A stretch of DNA of 64,000 bases from Streptococcus porcinus (GTDB lineage Bacteria > Bacillota > Bacilli > Lactobacillales > Streptococcaceae): contig NZ_LS483388.1 of the NCBI RefSeq assembly GCF_900475415.1, positions 1,660,001 to 1,724,000 of the forward strand, read 5' to 3'. Both the position numbers and the translations under genes were made by a program. The stretch's first letter is position 1; every line of letters begins with the position of its first letter. The notes beneath the pieces were generated by a model. That model did no database searches and was not told the DNA's origin. It was given only the letters and a program-made list of their open reading frames with translations. This document shows positions 47,946 to 57,570 of this stretch, in pieces.

Positions 47946-49385
47946 TTAATCTAATAATTTTTGCAATTCCTGTGCTAATAGTTGTTGAGCGACTTGTGGG
48001 TTAGCTTGGCCTTTAGTTGCTTTCATGAGGAAACCAGTGAAAGCTTTATCCGCATTACGTTTGCCGGATTTAAAGTCAACAACCGCTGCTTCATTATCTG
48101 CAAAGACCTGATGAATAATTGGAATTAAGACTTCTGGATCTGATATTTGTACTAAGCCTGCTTCTTGGACATATTGACGAGCAGAACCACCGTTTTTAGC
48201 TAAATGAACAAAAACTTTTTTAGCAATTTTAGATGAAATCGTACCATCTGAGATTAACTGAATCATTTCCACTAAGTTATCTGGTGTCAGTTGAATCGTT
48301 TCAATCGTTTGGTCCTGAGAATTAAGGTATTGAGCAACTTCACCTTGTAACCAATTCGAAACTTGCTTAGCATCTCCGCCAACTGCAACTGCTTGTTCAA
48401 AGAAATCGGATAAGGCCTTACTTGCTGTTAATTGATTTGCATCATAGTCAGATAAACCTAGTTTTGTGATGTAGTTGGCACGACGCTGAGCTGGAAACTC
48501 TGGTAACTCTGAGCGCATCTCTTCAATCCAAGCATCGTCAATTTCATACAAGGGTAGGTCTGGCTCTGGGAAATAACGGTAGTCTGCAGCACCTTCTTTA
48601 ACCCGCATTAAAATTGTTCCCTTATTAGCTTCATCATAGCGTCGTGTCTCTTGCCGAATAGTTCCACCTGAACGCAAGATTTTAGCTTGTCGTTCAACTT
48701 CGTACTCCAAACCTTTACGGACGTTAGAGAAAGAATTGAGGTTTTTCAACTCTGTTTTCGTACCAAATTCTTCTTGACCATATGGGCGAAGAGAGATGTT
48801 GGCATCCACGCGCATTGAGCCTTCTTCCATTTTCACGTCAGAAATACCAGTATACTGGATAATTTCTTTAAGAGCTGTAAGATAGGCGTAGGCTTCTTCA
48901 GGAGAACGCATATCTGCTTCTGAGACAATCTCAATTAAGGGAACACCTTGACGGTTGAGGTCAACATAGGAGTAACCATCTGTTCCATGAGTATTCTTTC
49001 CTGCATCTTCTTCTAAGTGAGCTCTTTCAATTCTAATTTTTTTCTCAGTTCCATCTTCCAGCCTGATGTCAATCCAGCCATTATACCCAATAGGTTCATC
49101 AAACTGGGAAATTTGATACGCTTTGGGATTATCAGGGTAAAAATAATTCTTGCGGTCAAAGTGCATCTTTTTATGGATATCCATATTAAGAGCCAGCGAA
49201 GCTTTGATTCCTGCATCAATTACACCCTTATTCATGACTGGTAAAACACCTGGGAAAGACCAGTCAATGACGTTGGTGTTTGCGTTAGCTTCTTGCCCAA
49301 AATGTGCCGACGAAGGTGAGAAGATTTTCGAATTGGTATTCAGTTCAACGTGAACTTCTAGTCCAATAATTGTTTCAAAATTCAT
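47946..49385 (-). CDS. gatB: Asp-tRNA(Asn)/Glu-tRNA(Gln) amidotransferase subunit B
   Basis: A 479-residue subunit that activates mischarged tRNA with ATP and accepts ammonia from GatA. N-terminus [21 protein letters not shown], then [18 protein letters not shown], and a C-terminal YqeY-like tail. It overlaps gatA by one base. The complex lets cells lacking GlnRS make Gln-tRNA. Confidence 0.96.
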   Translation of the reverse strand: MNFETIIGLEVHVELNTNSKIFSPSSAHFGQEANANTNVIDWSFPGVLPVMNKGVIDAGIKASLALNMDIHKKMHFDRKNYFYPDNPKAYQISQFDEPIGYNGWIDIRLEDGTEKKIRIERAHLEEDAGKNTHGTDGYSYVDLNRQGVPLIEIVSEADMRSPEEAYAYLTALKEIIQYTGISDVKMEEGSMRVDANISLRPYGQEEFGTKTELKNLNSFSNVRKGLEYEVERQAKILRSGGTIRQETRRYDEANKGTILMRVKEGAADYRYFPEPDLPLYEIDDAWIEEMRSELPEFPAQRRANYITKLGLSDYDANQLTASKALSDFFEQAVAVGGDAKQVSNWLQGEVAQYLNSQDQTIETIQLTPDNLVEMIQLISDGTISSKIAKKVFVHLAKNGGSARQYVQEAGLVQISDPEVLIPIIHQVFADNEAAVVDFKSGKRNADKAFTGFLMKATKGQANPQVAQQLLAQELQKLLD

Positions 49386-50851
49386 TACTTGTCACCTCCA
49401 AAAATAAATGGCTGTTGCTTATGGTAGTCTGTGCTAGCTTCAAAAGCTGCTGCTGCTTGATAAATTGTTTCTTCACTGTATTTTGGTCCAATTAACTGTA
49501 AGCCAACTGGCAAGCCATCTGCAAATCCTGAAGGAATTGAGATTCCTGGCAAACCAGCTAAATTAACCGGAATAGTCAATAAGTCAGCTAAGTACATCGA
49601 AACAGGATCATGATTGAGAGTGTCTAGTCCAAAAGCAACGGAAGGTGTTGTTGGCCCAAGAATAAGATCATAATTAGCAAAAACTTTAGCAAAATCCTCA
49701 ATAATCAAGGTACGAACTTGACCAGCTTTTTTGAAATAAGCATCATAGTAACCAGAAGATAAGCTAAAAGTTCCTAGCATAATTCGGCGTTTCACTTCAT
49801 CACCAAAGCCTTGGCTACGTGTTTGTACATAGATGTCATCTAAAGATTTCGCATTCTCAGCACGGAATCCATATCTAATTCCATCAAAACGTTGTAAATT
49901 CGATGATGCTTCTGATGAGGCAATAATATAATAGACAGCTACCCCATACTTGCTATGCGGAAGACTCACTTCTTCTACACGAGCTCCCAATTTTTCAAAC
50001 TGTTTAGCAGCTTCTAGAATATTTTCTTTGATTTGAGGATCAATACCTTCTCCTAGATATTCTTTTGGAAGAGCAATCTTCATCCCTTTTATCTCTTGAC
50101 CAATCTTGCTAGTATAATCAGCTATCTTCACAGGCGCCGAAGTTGAATCTTTCTCATCTGGACCAGCGATAACATTCAACATATAAGCATTTTCACTAAC
50201 GGTTTGCGAAATAGGACCTATTTGATCTAAGGAAGATCCAAAGGCAATTAAGCCATAGCGAGAAACTGCCCCGTAGGTTGGTTTCATTCCCACAACACCA
50301 TTAAAGGCTGCTGGTTGACGAATAGAGCCACCTGTATCCGAACCTAGAGAGAGGCGGACTTGTCCTGAAGCTACTGCTGTCGCAGAGCCACCTGAAGATC
50401 CCCCAGGTACTTTAGTCTGATCCCAAGCGTTTTTGGTCTTTTTGAAATAAGAAGTTTCCGTTGATCCCCCCATGGCAAATTCATCCATGTTGGTTTTTCC
50501 TATAACAATCATATCTTTAGCAAGTGCATTATCAATAGCTGTCGCGTTAAAAATAGGCTCATAATTATAAAGCATTTTTGAGGCAGCTGTTGTTAGGATA
50601 CCTTTGGTCGAAATATTATCTTTGACAGCAAACGGAATTCCAGACAAAAGGTTATCAGCATCAATACCTTTATCATCTATCGCTTGCGCTTGAGCAAGTG
50701 CTGAATCTTCACTGATCGTAATAAATGAGCCGATACTATCTTCACGTTTTTTGATATCTTCAATCGTAGCAGCAGTTAATTCTTTGGCAGAAATCTCTTT
50801 TTTCACCAATAAGTCATGTAATTCTGTTAAATCTTTAGTGTTAAATGACAT
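49385..50851 (-). CDS. gatA: Asp-tRNA(Asn)/Glu-tRNA(Gln) amidotransferase subunit A
   Basis: A 488-residue amidase-signature enzyme that frees ammonia from glutamine. Catalytic Lys in FAVKDNIS and the Ser-rich loop [15 protein letters not shown], followed by [18 protein letters not shown] (nucleophile Ser). Overlaps gatC and gatB by one base each. Confidence 0.96.
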   Translation of the reverse strand: MSFNTKDLTELHDLLVKKEISAKELTAATIEDIKKREDSIGSFITISEDSALAQAQAIDDKGIDADNLLSGIPFAVKDNISTKGILTTAASKMLYNYEPIFNATAIDNALAKDMIVIGKTNMDEFAMGGSTETSYFKKTKNAWDQTKVPGGSSGGSATAVASGQVRLSLGSDTGGSIRQPAAFNGVVGMKPTYGAVSRYGLIAFGSSLDQIGPISQTVSENAYMLNVIAGPDEKDSTSAPVKIADYTSKIGQEIKGMKIALPKEYLGEGIDPQIKENILEAAKQFEKLGARVEEVSLPHSKYGVAVYYIIASSEASSNLQRFDGIRYGFRAENAKSLDDIYVQTRSQGFGDEVKRRIMLGTFSLSSGYYDAYFKKAGQVRTLIIEDFAKVFANYDLILGPTTPSVAFGLDTLNHDPVSMYLADLLTIPVNLAGLPGISIPSGFADGLPVGLQLIGPKYSEETIYQAAAAFEASTDYHKQQPFIFGGDK

Positions 50852-51153
50852 TAGGCATCTCCTCCATCTTCTAAAATGGCAGGTACTTTGATAAAGTTAT
50901 TTTCTTTTTCTGGTACATTTTTAAACAAGAGTTGGCGATCTGTGCCAGCATGAGCTATGTCTTGTCGCATCACATTTTTTCGGTCAGCCATGGTTGTAGT
51001 AATTGCAATGCCTTCTGTGTCAACTTCATTCAATAATTCAATCATATCAACAATTTTCGTTAAGCTAGTGGCAAACGCGCTAGTCTCTTGATCAGAAAAT
51101 GTTAATTTTGATAAAGTGGCTACGTGGCGCACTTCCTCTTCAGAAATTTTCAT
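50851..51153 (-). CDS. gatC: Asp-tRNA(Asn)/Glu-tRNA(Gln) amidotransferase subunit C
   Basis: A 100-residue subunit that wraps GatA and GatB together. [23 protein letters not shown] and the conserved [21 protein letters not shown]. Of two adjacent ATGs I prefer 51153, which is 5 bp from AAGGAG. First gene of gatCAB. Confidence 0.94.
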   Translation of the reverse strand: MKISEEEVRHVATLSKLTFSDQETSAFATSLTKIVDMIELLNEVDTEGIAITTTMADRKNVMRQDIAHAGTDRQLLFKNVPEKENNFIKVPAILEDGGDA

Positions 51154-51243
51154 CATTTCTCCTTAGTTCTATTTTTACATAGTCTTATTCATTATATCAC
51201 AATTGCCACCTATTCAGCTAGCGTACTAATCTTCATTTCTTAA

Positions 51244-51290
51244 CAAAAAAGTGAATCTAGCAAAAGACAAATACCCTCCACTAGACTCAC
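51244..51290 (-). terminator. ppdK terminator
   Basis: GTGAGTCTAG / CTAGATTCAC 10-bp stem (one G-T), 20-nt loop and T6 on the minus strand, about 60 bp after ppdK. Confidence 0.8.
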
Positions 51291-51348
51291 ACACTCTCTT
51301 TTTATAACTCTTATCTACCCTGTTTTAATAATAACTACCTATCAAAAC

Positions 51349-53994
51349 TTATTTGTCATGACTAAAACTATTTCCTGACCGGTTAATCTTAGCCTGAGCC
51401 GCTGCTAATTTAGCAATTGGTATTCTAAAAGGCGAGCAAGAAACATAGTTTAAACCTTGTTGGTAACAGAAACCGACTGTCGCTGCTTCACCACCGTGTT
51501 CTCCACAAATTCCCATTTTTAAATCGGACTTAGTTTGACGACCGAGTTTAACGGCCATCTCTATTAATCGGCCTATACCTTTTTGATCTAACACTTGGAA
51601 AGGATCTTTATCAAGGATTCCCTTCTCACTGTATTCGCCTAAAAACTTACCTGCATCATCACGAGAAAAACCAAACCCCATTTGCGTTAAATCATTAGTT
51701 CCAAAACTAAAGAAATCTGCTTCTTGAGCAATCTCATCAGCTGTGACGCAAGCACGCGGAATTTCAATCATCGTCCCTATGCTATATGACATGCTTACTC
51801 CTGCTTCTTCCAGTTCTTGGTCCACCGTTTCTGCAATTAATTTGCGAAGAATCCGTAATTCATCAACAATACTAACTAAGGGAATCATAATTTCTGGAGC
51901 AACGTGATAACCTTCTTGGATAGCCTGAATAGCCCCTTGAGTAATAGCGCGTACCTGCATCTTATAGATTTCTGGATAGGTAATCGCTAAGCGGCAACCC
52001 CGATGTCCCAACATCGGATTAAATTCTGATAAATCGCGAATACGCTTTTTAAGCAAATTAACATTTAAGCCAAGCTGATTAGCAAGACTGGTAATAGAAG
52101 AAACATCTTGCGGTAAAAATTCATGCAAAGGCGGATCCAGTAAGCGAATGGTAGCTGACTTGCCATCTAACGCTTTAAAGAGTTCATAGAAATCTCCACG
52201 TTGGTGAGGTAATAATTTTGCTAAAGCTTTTTCACGGTCTTTCAGATTGTCAGCCACAATCATTTCACGGACAAGTTGAATGCGCTCTTCATCAAAAAAC
52301 ATATGCTCAGTCCGACATAACCCAATACCTTCTGCGCCAAATTCCAAAGCCTTTCGGGCATCGCGTGGATTATCAGCATTAGACCGGACTTTCATGTCAC
52401 GTTCCTCATCTACCCAAGACATGAACGTTTGAAAATCACTATCAAGATTTGTAGCCGACATGGGGATTTGACCAATATAGACCGCCCCTGTTCCGCCATC
52501 AATTGATAAGAATTCCCCTTCATTAATAGTTATTTGTCCTATTGTTATTTCTTTGCGTGCTTCGTCAACCAAAAGCTGACTACAACCTGCAACACAGGGT
52601 TTCCCCATCCCACGCGCAACTACGGCTGCATGCGATGTCATGCCACCTCGAGCTGTGATAATCCCTTTGGCAGAAACCATACCTTCAATATCTTCCGGAG
52701 ACGTTTCTTGTCTGACAAGAAGGACATCTTTACCTGATTTAGCTTCTCTAACAGCATCATCAGCATGGAAATATACCTGTCCACAAGCTGCACCTGGTGA
52801 CGCTGGTAATCCGTTTGTAAGGCACTCAGCTTTTTGCACGTCATCAGAATCAAATGTAGGGTGCAAAACTTGTTCAAGTTGTCGAGGTTCAATACGCATA
52901 ATAGCATCTTTTTTACTAATTAATCCTTCTCTAACCTGATCAACAGCAATCTTAATCGCAGCCTTTGCTGTACGCTTACCATTTCGAGTTTGTAACATGA
53001 AGAGTTTGCCTTTTTCGATTGTAAATTCAACATCTTGCATATCTTGATAATGTTTTTCAAGTAACTGTGTTGTCTTTAAGAGTTCTTGGTAAATATTAGG
53101 CATATCTGCTTTTAACCGATCAATGCTTTGAGGGGTCCGAATGCCAGCTACAACATCTTCTCCTTGAGCATTAATCAAATATTCACCAAATAACTTGTTT
53201 TCTCCAGTTGATGGGTTACGCGTGAAAGCAACTCCTGTTCCGCTGTTTTCACCCATATTACCAAAAACCATTGCTTGGATATTAACAGCTGTTCCCAAAC
53301 TTTGTGAGATATCATTTAATCGTCTATAGACTTTAGCACGTGGATTATTCCAAGATTTAAAAACAGCTTCAATGGCTAACACTAATTGTTCTTTGGGCTG
53401 TTGTGGGAAAGCTTCTCCGGTTTCATCTAAATAAATTTGTTTGTATGCGGTTACAATTTCTTGTAAGTCCTGACTGCTTAATTCGGTATCGTTTTGGATA
53501 CCTTTTTCTTCTTTTGCTCGCTCTAAGACCGCATCAAATTTATATTTTGAAATACCAATAGCAACATCTGCAAACATTTGGATAAAGCGACGATAAGAAT
53601 CGTAAGCAAAACGCTCATTCTGAGTTACAGCGATTAAACCTTTTACACTAGTATCATTAAGCCCCAGATTAAGAATAGTGTCCATCATTCCTGGCATCGA
53701 AAAAACAGCGCCCGAACGAACAGATACCAAAAGGGGATCTTGGTCACTCCCAAGGCCTTTTCCTTGTTCTTTTTCTAAAGTCACTAAAGCTTGGTCAATC
53801 TCTTGTAAAATTTCTGAACGGATTAGTTCCCCACTATTATAATAATCATTACATGCTTCTGTCGTAATGGTAAATCCTTGAGGCACTGGCAAGCCAATCC
53901 CAGTCATTTCTGCCAAATTAGCCCCTTTACCACCTAACAAAGACTTCATATCTTTATGACCTTCCGAAAAAGGATACACAAACTTTCCTCTCAT
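51349..53994 (-). CDS. ppdK: Pyruvate, phosphate dikinase
   Basis: An 881-residue enzyme interconverting pyruvate + ATP + Pi and PEP + AMP + PPi. Nucleotide domain (GKGANLAEM, SVRSGAVFSMPGMMDT), swivelling domain with the phosphorylated His in GGMTSHAAVVARGMGKPCVAG, and PEP/pyruvate barrel (GIGLCRTEHMFF, EIPRACVTADEIA, FSFGTNDLTQ, CGEHGG). ATG 53994 is 5 bp after GGAGG; an upstream TTG overlaps the ribosome site itself. It follows its regulator gene by 23 bp. Confidence 0.95.
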   Translation of the reverse strand: MRGKFVYPFSEGHKDMKSLLGGKGANLAEMTGIGLPVPQGFTITTEACNDYYNSGELIRSEILQEIDQALVTLEKEQGKGLGSDQDPLLVSVRSGAVFSMPGMMDTILNLGLNDTSVKGLIAVTQNERFAYDSYRRFIQMFADVAIGISKYKFDAVLERAKEEKGIQNDTELSSQDLQEIVTAYKQIYLDETGEAFPQQPKEQLVLAIEAVFKSWNNPRAKVYRRLNDISQSLGTAVNIQAMVFGNMGENSGTGVAFTRNPSTGENKLFGEYLINAQGEDVVAGIRTPQSIDRLKADMPNIYQELLKTTQLLEKHYQDMQDVEFTIEKGKLFMLQTRNGKRTAKAAIKIAVDQVREGLISKKDAIMRIEPRQLEQVLHPTFDSDDVQKAECLTNGLPASPGAACGQVYFHADDAVREAKSGKDVLLVRQETSPEDIEGMVSAKGIITARGGMTSHAAVVARGMGKPCVAGCSQLLVDEARKEITIGQITINEGEFLSIDGGTGAVYIGQIPMSATNLDSDFQTFMSWVDEERDMKVRSNADNPRDARKALEFGAEGIGLCRTEHMFFDEERIQLVREMIVADNLKDREKALAKLLPHQRGDFYELFKALDGKSATIRLLDPPLHEFLPQDVSSITSLANQLGLNVNLLKKRIRDLSEFNPMLGHRGCRLAITYPEIYKMQVRAITQGAIQAIQEGYHVAPEIMIPLVSIVDELRILRKLIAETVDQELEEAGVSMSYSIGTMIEIPRACVTADEIAQEADFFSFGTNDLTQMGFGFSRDDAGKFLGEYSEKGILDKDPFQVLDQKGIGRLIEMAVKLGRQTKSDLKMGICGEHGGEAATVGFCYQQGLNYVSCSPFRIPIAKLAAAQAKINRSGNSFSHDK

Positions 53995-54017
53995 ATTCTC
54001 CTCCAATTTAAAAACTA

Positions 54018-54824
54018 TTATTTTTCCAATATTTCCAAAATGATCGTTGCTGTTTCTTCAATCGCTTTGTCAGAAACGTCAATGATTGGACATTTTAACT
54101 GACGCATAAGCTTTTCTGCATAGCGTGTTTCTTCATAAATACGGTCACAATTTGCATAAGAAATTGAACTAGAGATTCCCATGGATTTCAGTCGTTCTTT
54201 TCGAACCTGGCTCAGGCGCTCTACGGAATTGGTCAAACCAATAATTTTCTTAGGATCAATCTCATAAATTTCCTTCGGTATTGGTACCTCTGGAATTAAA
54301 GGAATATTAACAACCTTGACGTGTTTATCGGCAAGAAACATGCTTAAAGGTGTTTTTGACGTCCGAGAGATTCCTAAAAGAACTAAATCTGCTATTAAAA
54401 TACCTCGCGGATCTTTACCATCATCATATTTCACAGCGAACTCAATAGCTTCAACACGTCTAAAATATTCTCGATCCAGTTTCCTTAAAAGCCCTGGTTG
54501 ACCTAGAGGCGCCAATCCAGAAATTTTTGACATCGCCTTAATAACATTGGATAAGAGGTCAACATAGACAAAATTTTCCTTTTCTGAACGTTGCTGAGCG
54601 TAATTTGCAAGGTCATCATCCACTAAACTAAACATAAGACAAACATTTTTTGTTTTAGCTTTTTCAAAAACCTCATCTAAAAGCTCCTTAGTATTTATAT
54701 AAGAGAAACGTTCAAACTGCCAATTTTCATGTTGAGGGAATTGTTGCATACAGGCATTAGCAATAGCTCTAGCAGTTTCTCCTAATGAGTCAGAAATAAT
54801 ATAGAGTGATAGTTGGTCGTCCAT
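54018..54824 (-). CDS. PPDK regulatory protein (bifunctional kinase/phosphorylase, DUF299)
   Basis: A 268-residue PSRP/YqfL-family protein that inactivates PPDK by ADP-dependent threonine phosphorylation and reactivates it by Pi-dependent removal. Start [18 protein letters not shown] and P-loop [16 protein letters not shown] are family marks. ppdK follows directly, so the target is almost certain. It is 12 bp downstream of the ccpN-like gene; B. subtilis pairs ccpN with yqfL in the same order. Confidence 0.93.
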   Translation of the reverse strand: MDDQLSLYIISDSLGETARAIANACMQQFPQHENWQFERFSYINTKELLDEVFEKAKTKNVCLMFSLVDDDLANYAQQRSEKENFVYVDLLSNVIKAMSKISGLAPLGQPGLLRKLDREYFRRVEAIEFAVKYDDGKDPRGILIADLVLLGISRTSKTPLSMFLADKHVKVVNIPLIPEVPIPKEIYEIDPKKIIGLTNSVERLSQVRKERLKSMGISSSISYANCDRIYEETRYAEKLMRQLKCPIIDVSDKAIEETATIILEILEK

Positions 54825-54836
54825 AGCGCCTCCTTC

Positions 54837-55469
54837 TTACTCTTTTAGCTCTAAAAAGAGTTTTGTGATGATCGTCTTAGAAAACTTCCCGACTACACGG
54901 GCTTTTCCATTCTCTACCAAACGAATAACTGGTAGACTGTCAACTTGCCGTTGAACTAATTTTTCGGTGGCTTCAAAAACAAAGTCAGACTCCAGAACAG
55001 TTGCAATATTTGGTACGCGAGTCATTATCATCCCTATCGGAATATTGAATAAATCCCCACCACCAATACTGGCTTTGAGTAAATCTTTGCGCGAAACCAC
55101 GCCACAAAGAAAACCATCATCATCTAGAATAAAAGCACAACCTGCATCCTCCATAAAAATTTTGACAATCACCTCATATACTGAATCTGCCTGATGTGAC
55201 GTTAAAGGTATCCCCATAATATCGGATACTGTCGTATCTTTAAAATGGTAATATTCGTTTTTTTGATTCTCCAATCCTACGTAAAAGTACCCGACCTTTG
55301 GTTTAGCATCCAATAGTCCTAGCATGGTTAAAACAACCAAGTCTGATCGGAGAGCTGCACGCGTTACATGCAATAGGTCAGCAATTTTTTCACCTGTAAT
55401 AGGTTGGTTTTGCTGAACAATCTGACTAATCTCTTCTTGTCTTTTAGTTAGTTGAATAATACCCACCAC
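54837..55469 (-). CDS. ccpN: CcpN-like repressor (HTH plus CBS domains)
   Basis: A 210-residue regulator: an N-terminal winged helix (LTKRQEEISQIVQQNQPITGEKIADLLHVTRAALRSDLVVLTMLGLL) and two CBS domains (SVYEVIVKIFMEDAGCAFILDDDGFLCGVVSRKDLL; FVFEATEKLVQRQVDSLPVIRLVENGKA). CcpN represses gluconeogenic genes in Bacillus. Start is doubtful: GTG 55469 overlaps the AAGAAGG ribosome site, and GTG 55466 is only 2 bp from it. Confidence 0.85.
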   Translation of the reverse strand: MVGIIQLTKRQEEISQIVQQNQPITGEKIADLLHVTRAALRSDLVVLTMLGLLDAKPKVGYFYVGLENQKNEYYHFKDTTVSDIMGIPLTSHQADSVYEVIVKIFMEDAGCAFILDDDGFLCGVVSRKDLLKASIGGGDLFNIPIGMIMTRVPNIATVLESDFVFEATEKLVQRQVDSLPVIRLVENGKARVVGKFSKTIITKLFLELKE

Positions 55470-55478
55470 CTTCTTAAA

Positions 55479-55511
55479 TGTGATATACTATTTATTATAT
55501 AGTATATTATA
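55479..55511 (-). promoter_or_regulatory. ccpN promoter -10 and CcpN-type operator
   Basis: ATATACTAT-N7-ATAGTATAT (55483-55507) is a perfect inverted repeat. The plus strand TGTGATATACT (55479-55489) matches TRTGHYATAYW, the box I recall for B. subtilis CcpN. It abuts the minus-strand -10 TATAAT (55506-55511); -35 TTGAAT lies at 55529-55534, 17 bp away. Autoregulation is likely. Confidence 0.6.
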
Positions 55512-55577
55512 ATACTTCGTTTTTTAAAATTCAAGGTTAAAATTGAAAAAAGAACTTTATTTGTATCTACTATTTGC

Positions 55578-55606
55578 TTGTGATTTTCACTTTTATCTGA
55601 TAGAAT
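55578..55606 (+). promoter_or_regulatory. Promoter of the hydroxyacyl-CoA dehydrogenase gene
   Basis: -35 TTGTGA (55578-55583), 17-bp spacer, -10 TAGAAT (55601-55606), followed immediately by a cre. Confidence 0.65.
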
Positions 55607-55610
55607 GCAT

Positions 55611-55626
55611 CTGTAAACGTTTACAG
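55611..55626 (+). promoter_or_regulatory. cre (CcpA) site, perfect palindrome
   Basis: CTGTAAACGTTTACAG, a symmetrical high-affinity type cre covering the predicted transcription start. Confidence 0.85.
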
Positions 55627-55648
55627 AAAAATATTTGGAGGTGTTTTT

Positions 55649-56611
55649 ATGACAATTAAACGAGTTACAGTCGCCGGTAGTGGCGTTTTAGGCAGCCAAA
55701 TTGCTTTCCAAACAGCCTATAAAGGCTTTGAAGTGACCATCTATGATATTGATGAGCAGGCTATAGAGCGTGGTAAAGCAAAGATTAAACACCTTGCTTC
55801 TCTATATAAAGATGAAATATTGGTCGCCAAAAACAATTACAGTGAAAAAGTTGAGAATCTTTCCTATAATAAAAATCTACTCCCTAAATTGGATGATGTC
55901 TTTCTAGAAAAAGTGAATCAATCACTTGAATTAGTTGAGGAACTCCCTCGTGAGATTCACTTCTCAACAGATTTAGCAAAAGCTGTCGAAGAGGCTGACC
56001 TTGTGATTGAAGCTGTTCCTGAACAAGCCAAGGTTAAAAAAGACTTTTATCAAAAACTAAGTCACCTTGCTCCTAAAAAAACTATTTTTGCAACTAACTC
56101 CTCCACACTACTGCCAAGTGAATTTGCACAAGTGACCGGCCGTCCTGAACAGTTTATTGCGCTGCACTTTGCTAATAATATCTGGCAAAATAACATTGTT
56201 GAAATTATGGGACATGAGCATACAAGTTCCAAAACACATCAAACAGTCTTAGAGTTTGCCCAACAAATTGGCATGATTCCTTTAGAACTCAAGCAGGAAC
56301 AGCCAGGTTATGTTTTAAATTCAATACTTGTCCCATTTTTAGAATCCGCTTTAACACTTTACTATAAGAAAGTTGCCGATTCAAAAACTATTGATCAAGC
56401 CTGGAAATTAGGTACTGGAGCGCCTTATGGACCTTTGGAAATTCTAGATATCATCGGTATTGAAACAGCCTATAATATCCTCAAAAATTATGCTGATACT
56501 ACTGAAAACCCAGATAGTTTACACGCTCATTTAGCCAAAATGTTAAAAGAAGAATTCATTGATAAAGGATACCTTGGTAAAGTCGCAGGTCATGGTTTTT
56601 ACCCCTATTAA
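55649..56611 (+). CDS. 3-hydroxyacyl-CoA dehydrogenase family protein
   Basis: A 320-residue NAD-dependent dehydrogenase. The Rossmann motif GSGVLGSQIAFQTAYKGFEVTIYDID is at the N-terminus, FATNSSTLLPSEFA and ALHFANNIWQNNIVEI hold the catalytic region, and the C-terminal helical domain contains WKLGTGAPYGPLEILDIIG. Family substrates are 3-hydroxybutyryl-CoA and similar hydroxy acids. No beta-oxidation or butyrate genes lie near, so the real substrate is open. Ribosome site TTGGAGGTG. The cre suggests a role in carbon use when glucose is low. Confidence 0.85.
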   Translation: MTIKRVTVAGSGVLGSQIAFQTAYKGFEVTIYDIDEQAIERGKAKIKHLASLYKDEILVAKNNYSEKVENLSYNKNLLPKLDDVFLEKVNQSLELVEELPREIHFSTDLAKAVEEADLVIEAVPEQAKVKKDFYQKLSHLAPKKTIFATNSSTLLPSEFAQVTGRPEQFIALHFANNIWQNNIVEIMGHEHTSSKTHQTVLEFAQQIGMIPLELKQEQPGYVLNSILVPFLESALTLYYKKVADSKTIDQAWKLGTGAPYGPLEILDIIGIETAYNILKNYADTTENPDSLHAHLAKMLKEEFIDKGYLGKVAGHGFYPY

Positions 56612-56667
56612 TTGAAAATCAGTAGTATATCTTTAAAAGTCCAGCCCAATTATCATATCAGTTTAAC

Positions 56668-56715
56668 AAATTAAAAAGCTATCTACTTCAAATGAAATAG
56701 ACAGCTTTTTAATTT
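56668..56715. terminator. Bidirectional terminator between dehydrogenase and rhodanese genes
   Basis: AAATTAAAAAGCT...TTC pairs with GAA...AGCTTTTTAATTT (about 20 bp with one mismatch, 4-nt loop). It covers the rhodanese stop codon. Confidence 0.85.
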
Positions 56716-57011
56716 TCTAGTGGCCATAACCAAGTAACCATACCACCTTCAACATTAACAACATGATAACCCTTAGTTGCCAAAAATTCACAAGCCCTTT
56801 GAGATCGATGACCAGATTGACAAATAATATGAAGAGTTTTATCTTTTGAAAGGGACTGGTAATAGTCATCCAATTGACTTAAGGGGAGATTAACAGCGCT
56901 TGGAACATGACCTAAAGCAAATTCTTCTTTCTCACTCACATCAATCAATTCAATCGATCCTGCTGCTAATTGATCTGCTAGTGCCATGATACTTTCAGTT
57001 TTCATCATCAC
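56709..57011 (-). CDS. Rhodanese-like sulfurtransferase
   Basis: A 100-residue single-domain rhodanese. The active loop is CQSGHR with Cys63, preceded by ELIDVSEKEEFALGHVPSAVNLPL. Such proteins move sulfane sulfur through a cysteine persulfide. It is divergent from a CsoR-family regulator with a 26-bp palindrome between them, an arrangement like CstR-controlled sulfur genes of staphylococci. Cytosolic; no signal peptide. Confidence 0.9.
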   Translation of the reverse strand: MMMKTESIMALADQLAAGSIELIDVSEKEEFALGHVPSAVNLPLSQLDDYYQSLSKDKTLHIICQSGHRSQRACEFLATKGYHVVNVEGGMVTWLWPLEN

Positions 57012-57152
57012 CTATCCTTTTTAAGTCATAACTTCTATAAAGAGCACAAGCTTCATCTAAATTTAAAATCATCAAGCGTCTTAAATCACTAGTCTAGACG
57101 ATTGGCCATTCCTTAACTTTATAACACGAAAGTAATCAGAAGAAACAGTAAT

Positions 57153-57178
57153 TTAGAATACCATATATGGTATTCTAA
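57153..57178. promoter_or_regulatory. 26-bp perfect palindrome, probable CsoR-family operator
   Basis: Half-site TTAGAATACCATA and its exact complement. The core ATACC-N6-GGTAT resembles operators of CsoR/CstR regulators. It lies between the rhodanese and regulator genes. Confidence 0.6.
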
Positions 57179-57226
57179 TGATAACATCTATCCTATACTC
57201 AGTCAACCAAAGCACTTCAGAAAGAA

Positions 57227-57255
57227 TTGACAAAGGCTACTTCACCACGTATAAT
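57227..57255 (+). promoter_or_regulatory. Consensus promoter of the CsoR-family gene
   Basis: TTGACA (57227-57232), 17-bp spacer, TATAAT (57250-57255): a perfect vegetative promoter 21 bp before the ATG. Confidence 0.9.
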
Positions 57256-57276
57256 GGCTAGAGAAGTGAGGTATAT

Positions 57277-57537
57277 ATGAGGTCCGAGAAAAAAGACATT
57301 ATTAATAGATTGAAACGTACAGAGGGACAACTTCGAGGCGTCCAAAAAATGATTGAAGATGAGAAAACGTGTTTCGAAATTATTACCCAGTTAACTGCTA
57401 TCAGATCTAGCATCAATAGTACCATGGGAGTTATCATTGGGAATAGAATCACTCAGGTTATCGAAAATCCAGTAGATAATCCTGAACTTCAAGAAGAGCG
57501 CATCAACCAAGCAATCAATTTAATTATCAAAAAATAA
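57277..57537 (+). CDS. CsoR/FrmR-family (DUF156) regulator with a single cysteine
   Basis: An 86-residue all-helical repressor: INRLKRTEGQLRGVQKMIEDEKTCFEIITQLTAIRSSI. Cys32 matches the first conserved Cys of the family. The second Cys (Cys60 of CstR, Cys65 of CsoR) and the CsoR His are absent; the region reads MGVIIGNRITQVIE. It therefore lacks the Cu(I) ligand set and the CstR di-cysteine pair. Its inducer is unclear; sulfane sulfur or aldehydes are possible. Confidence 0.85.
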   Translation: MRSEKKDIINRLKRTEGQLRGVQKMIEDEKTCFEIITQLTAIRSSINSTMGVIIGNRITQVIENPVDNPELQEERINQAINLIIKK

Positions 57538-57565
57538 AGACATGATTTTAATCATGTCTTTATTA
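57531..57565. terminator. Terminator between the CsoR-family gene and pncA
   Basis: AAAGACATGATT / AATCATGTCTTT perfect 12-bp stem with A-run before and T-rich tail after; serves both converging genes. Confidence 0.85.
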
Positions 57566-57570
57566 TTATT

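Noticed and set aside
57012..57090. 25-codon minus-strand frame overlapping the rhodanese start
   Set aside because: It has no ribosome site and no recognisable sequence; it is most likely chance in an AT-rich gap.
57277..57537. Calling the DUF156 protein a copper sensor CsoR
   Set aside because: The second Cys and the His needed for Cu(I) are missing, and CopY already controls the copper genes here.
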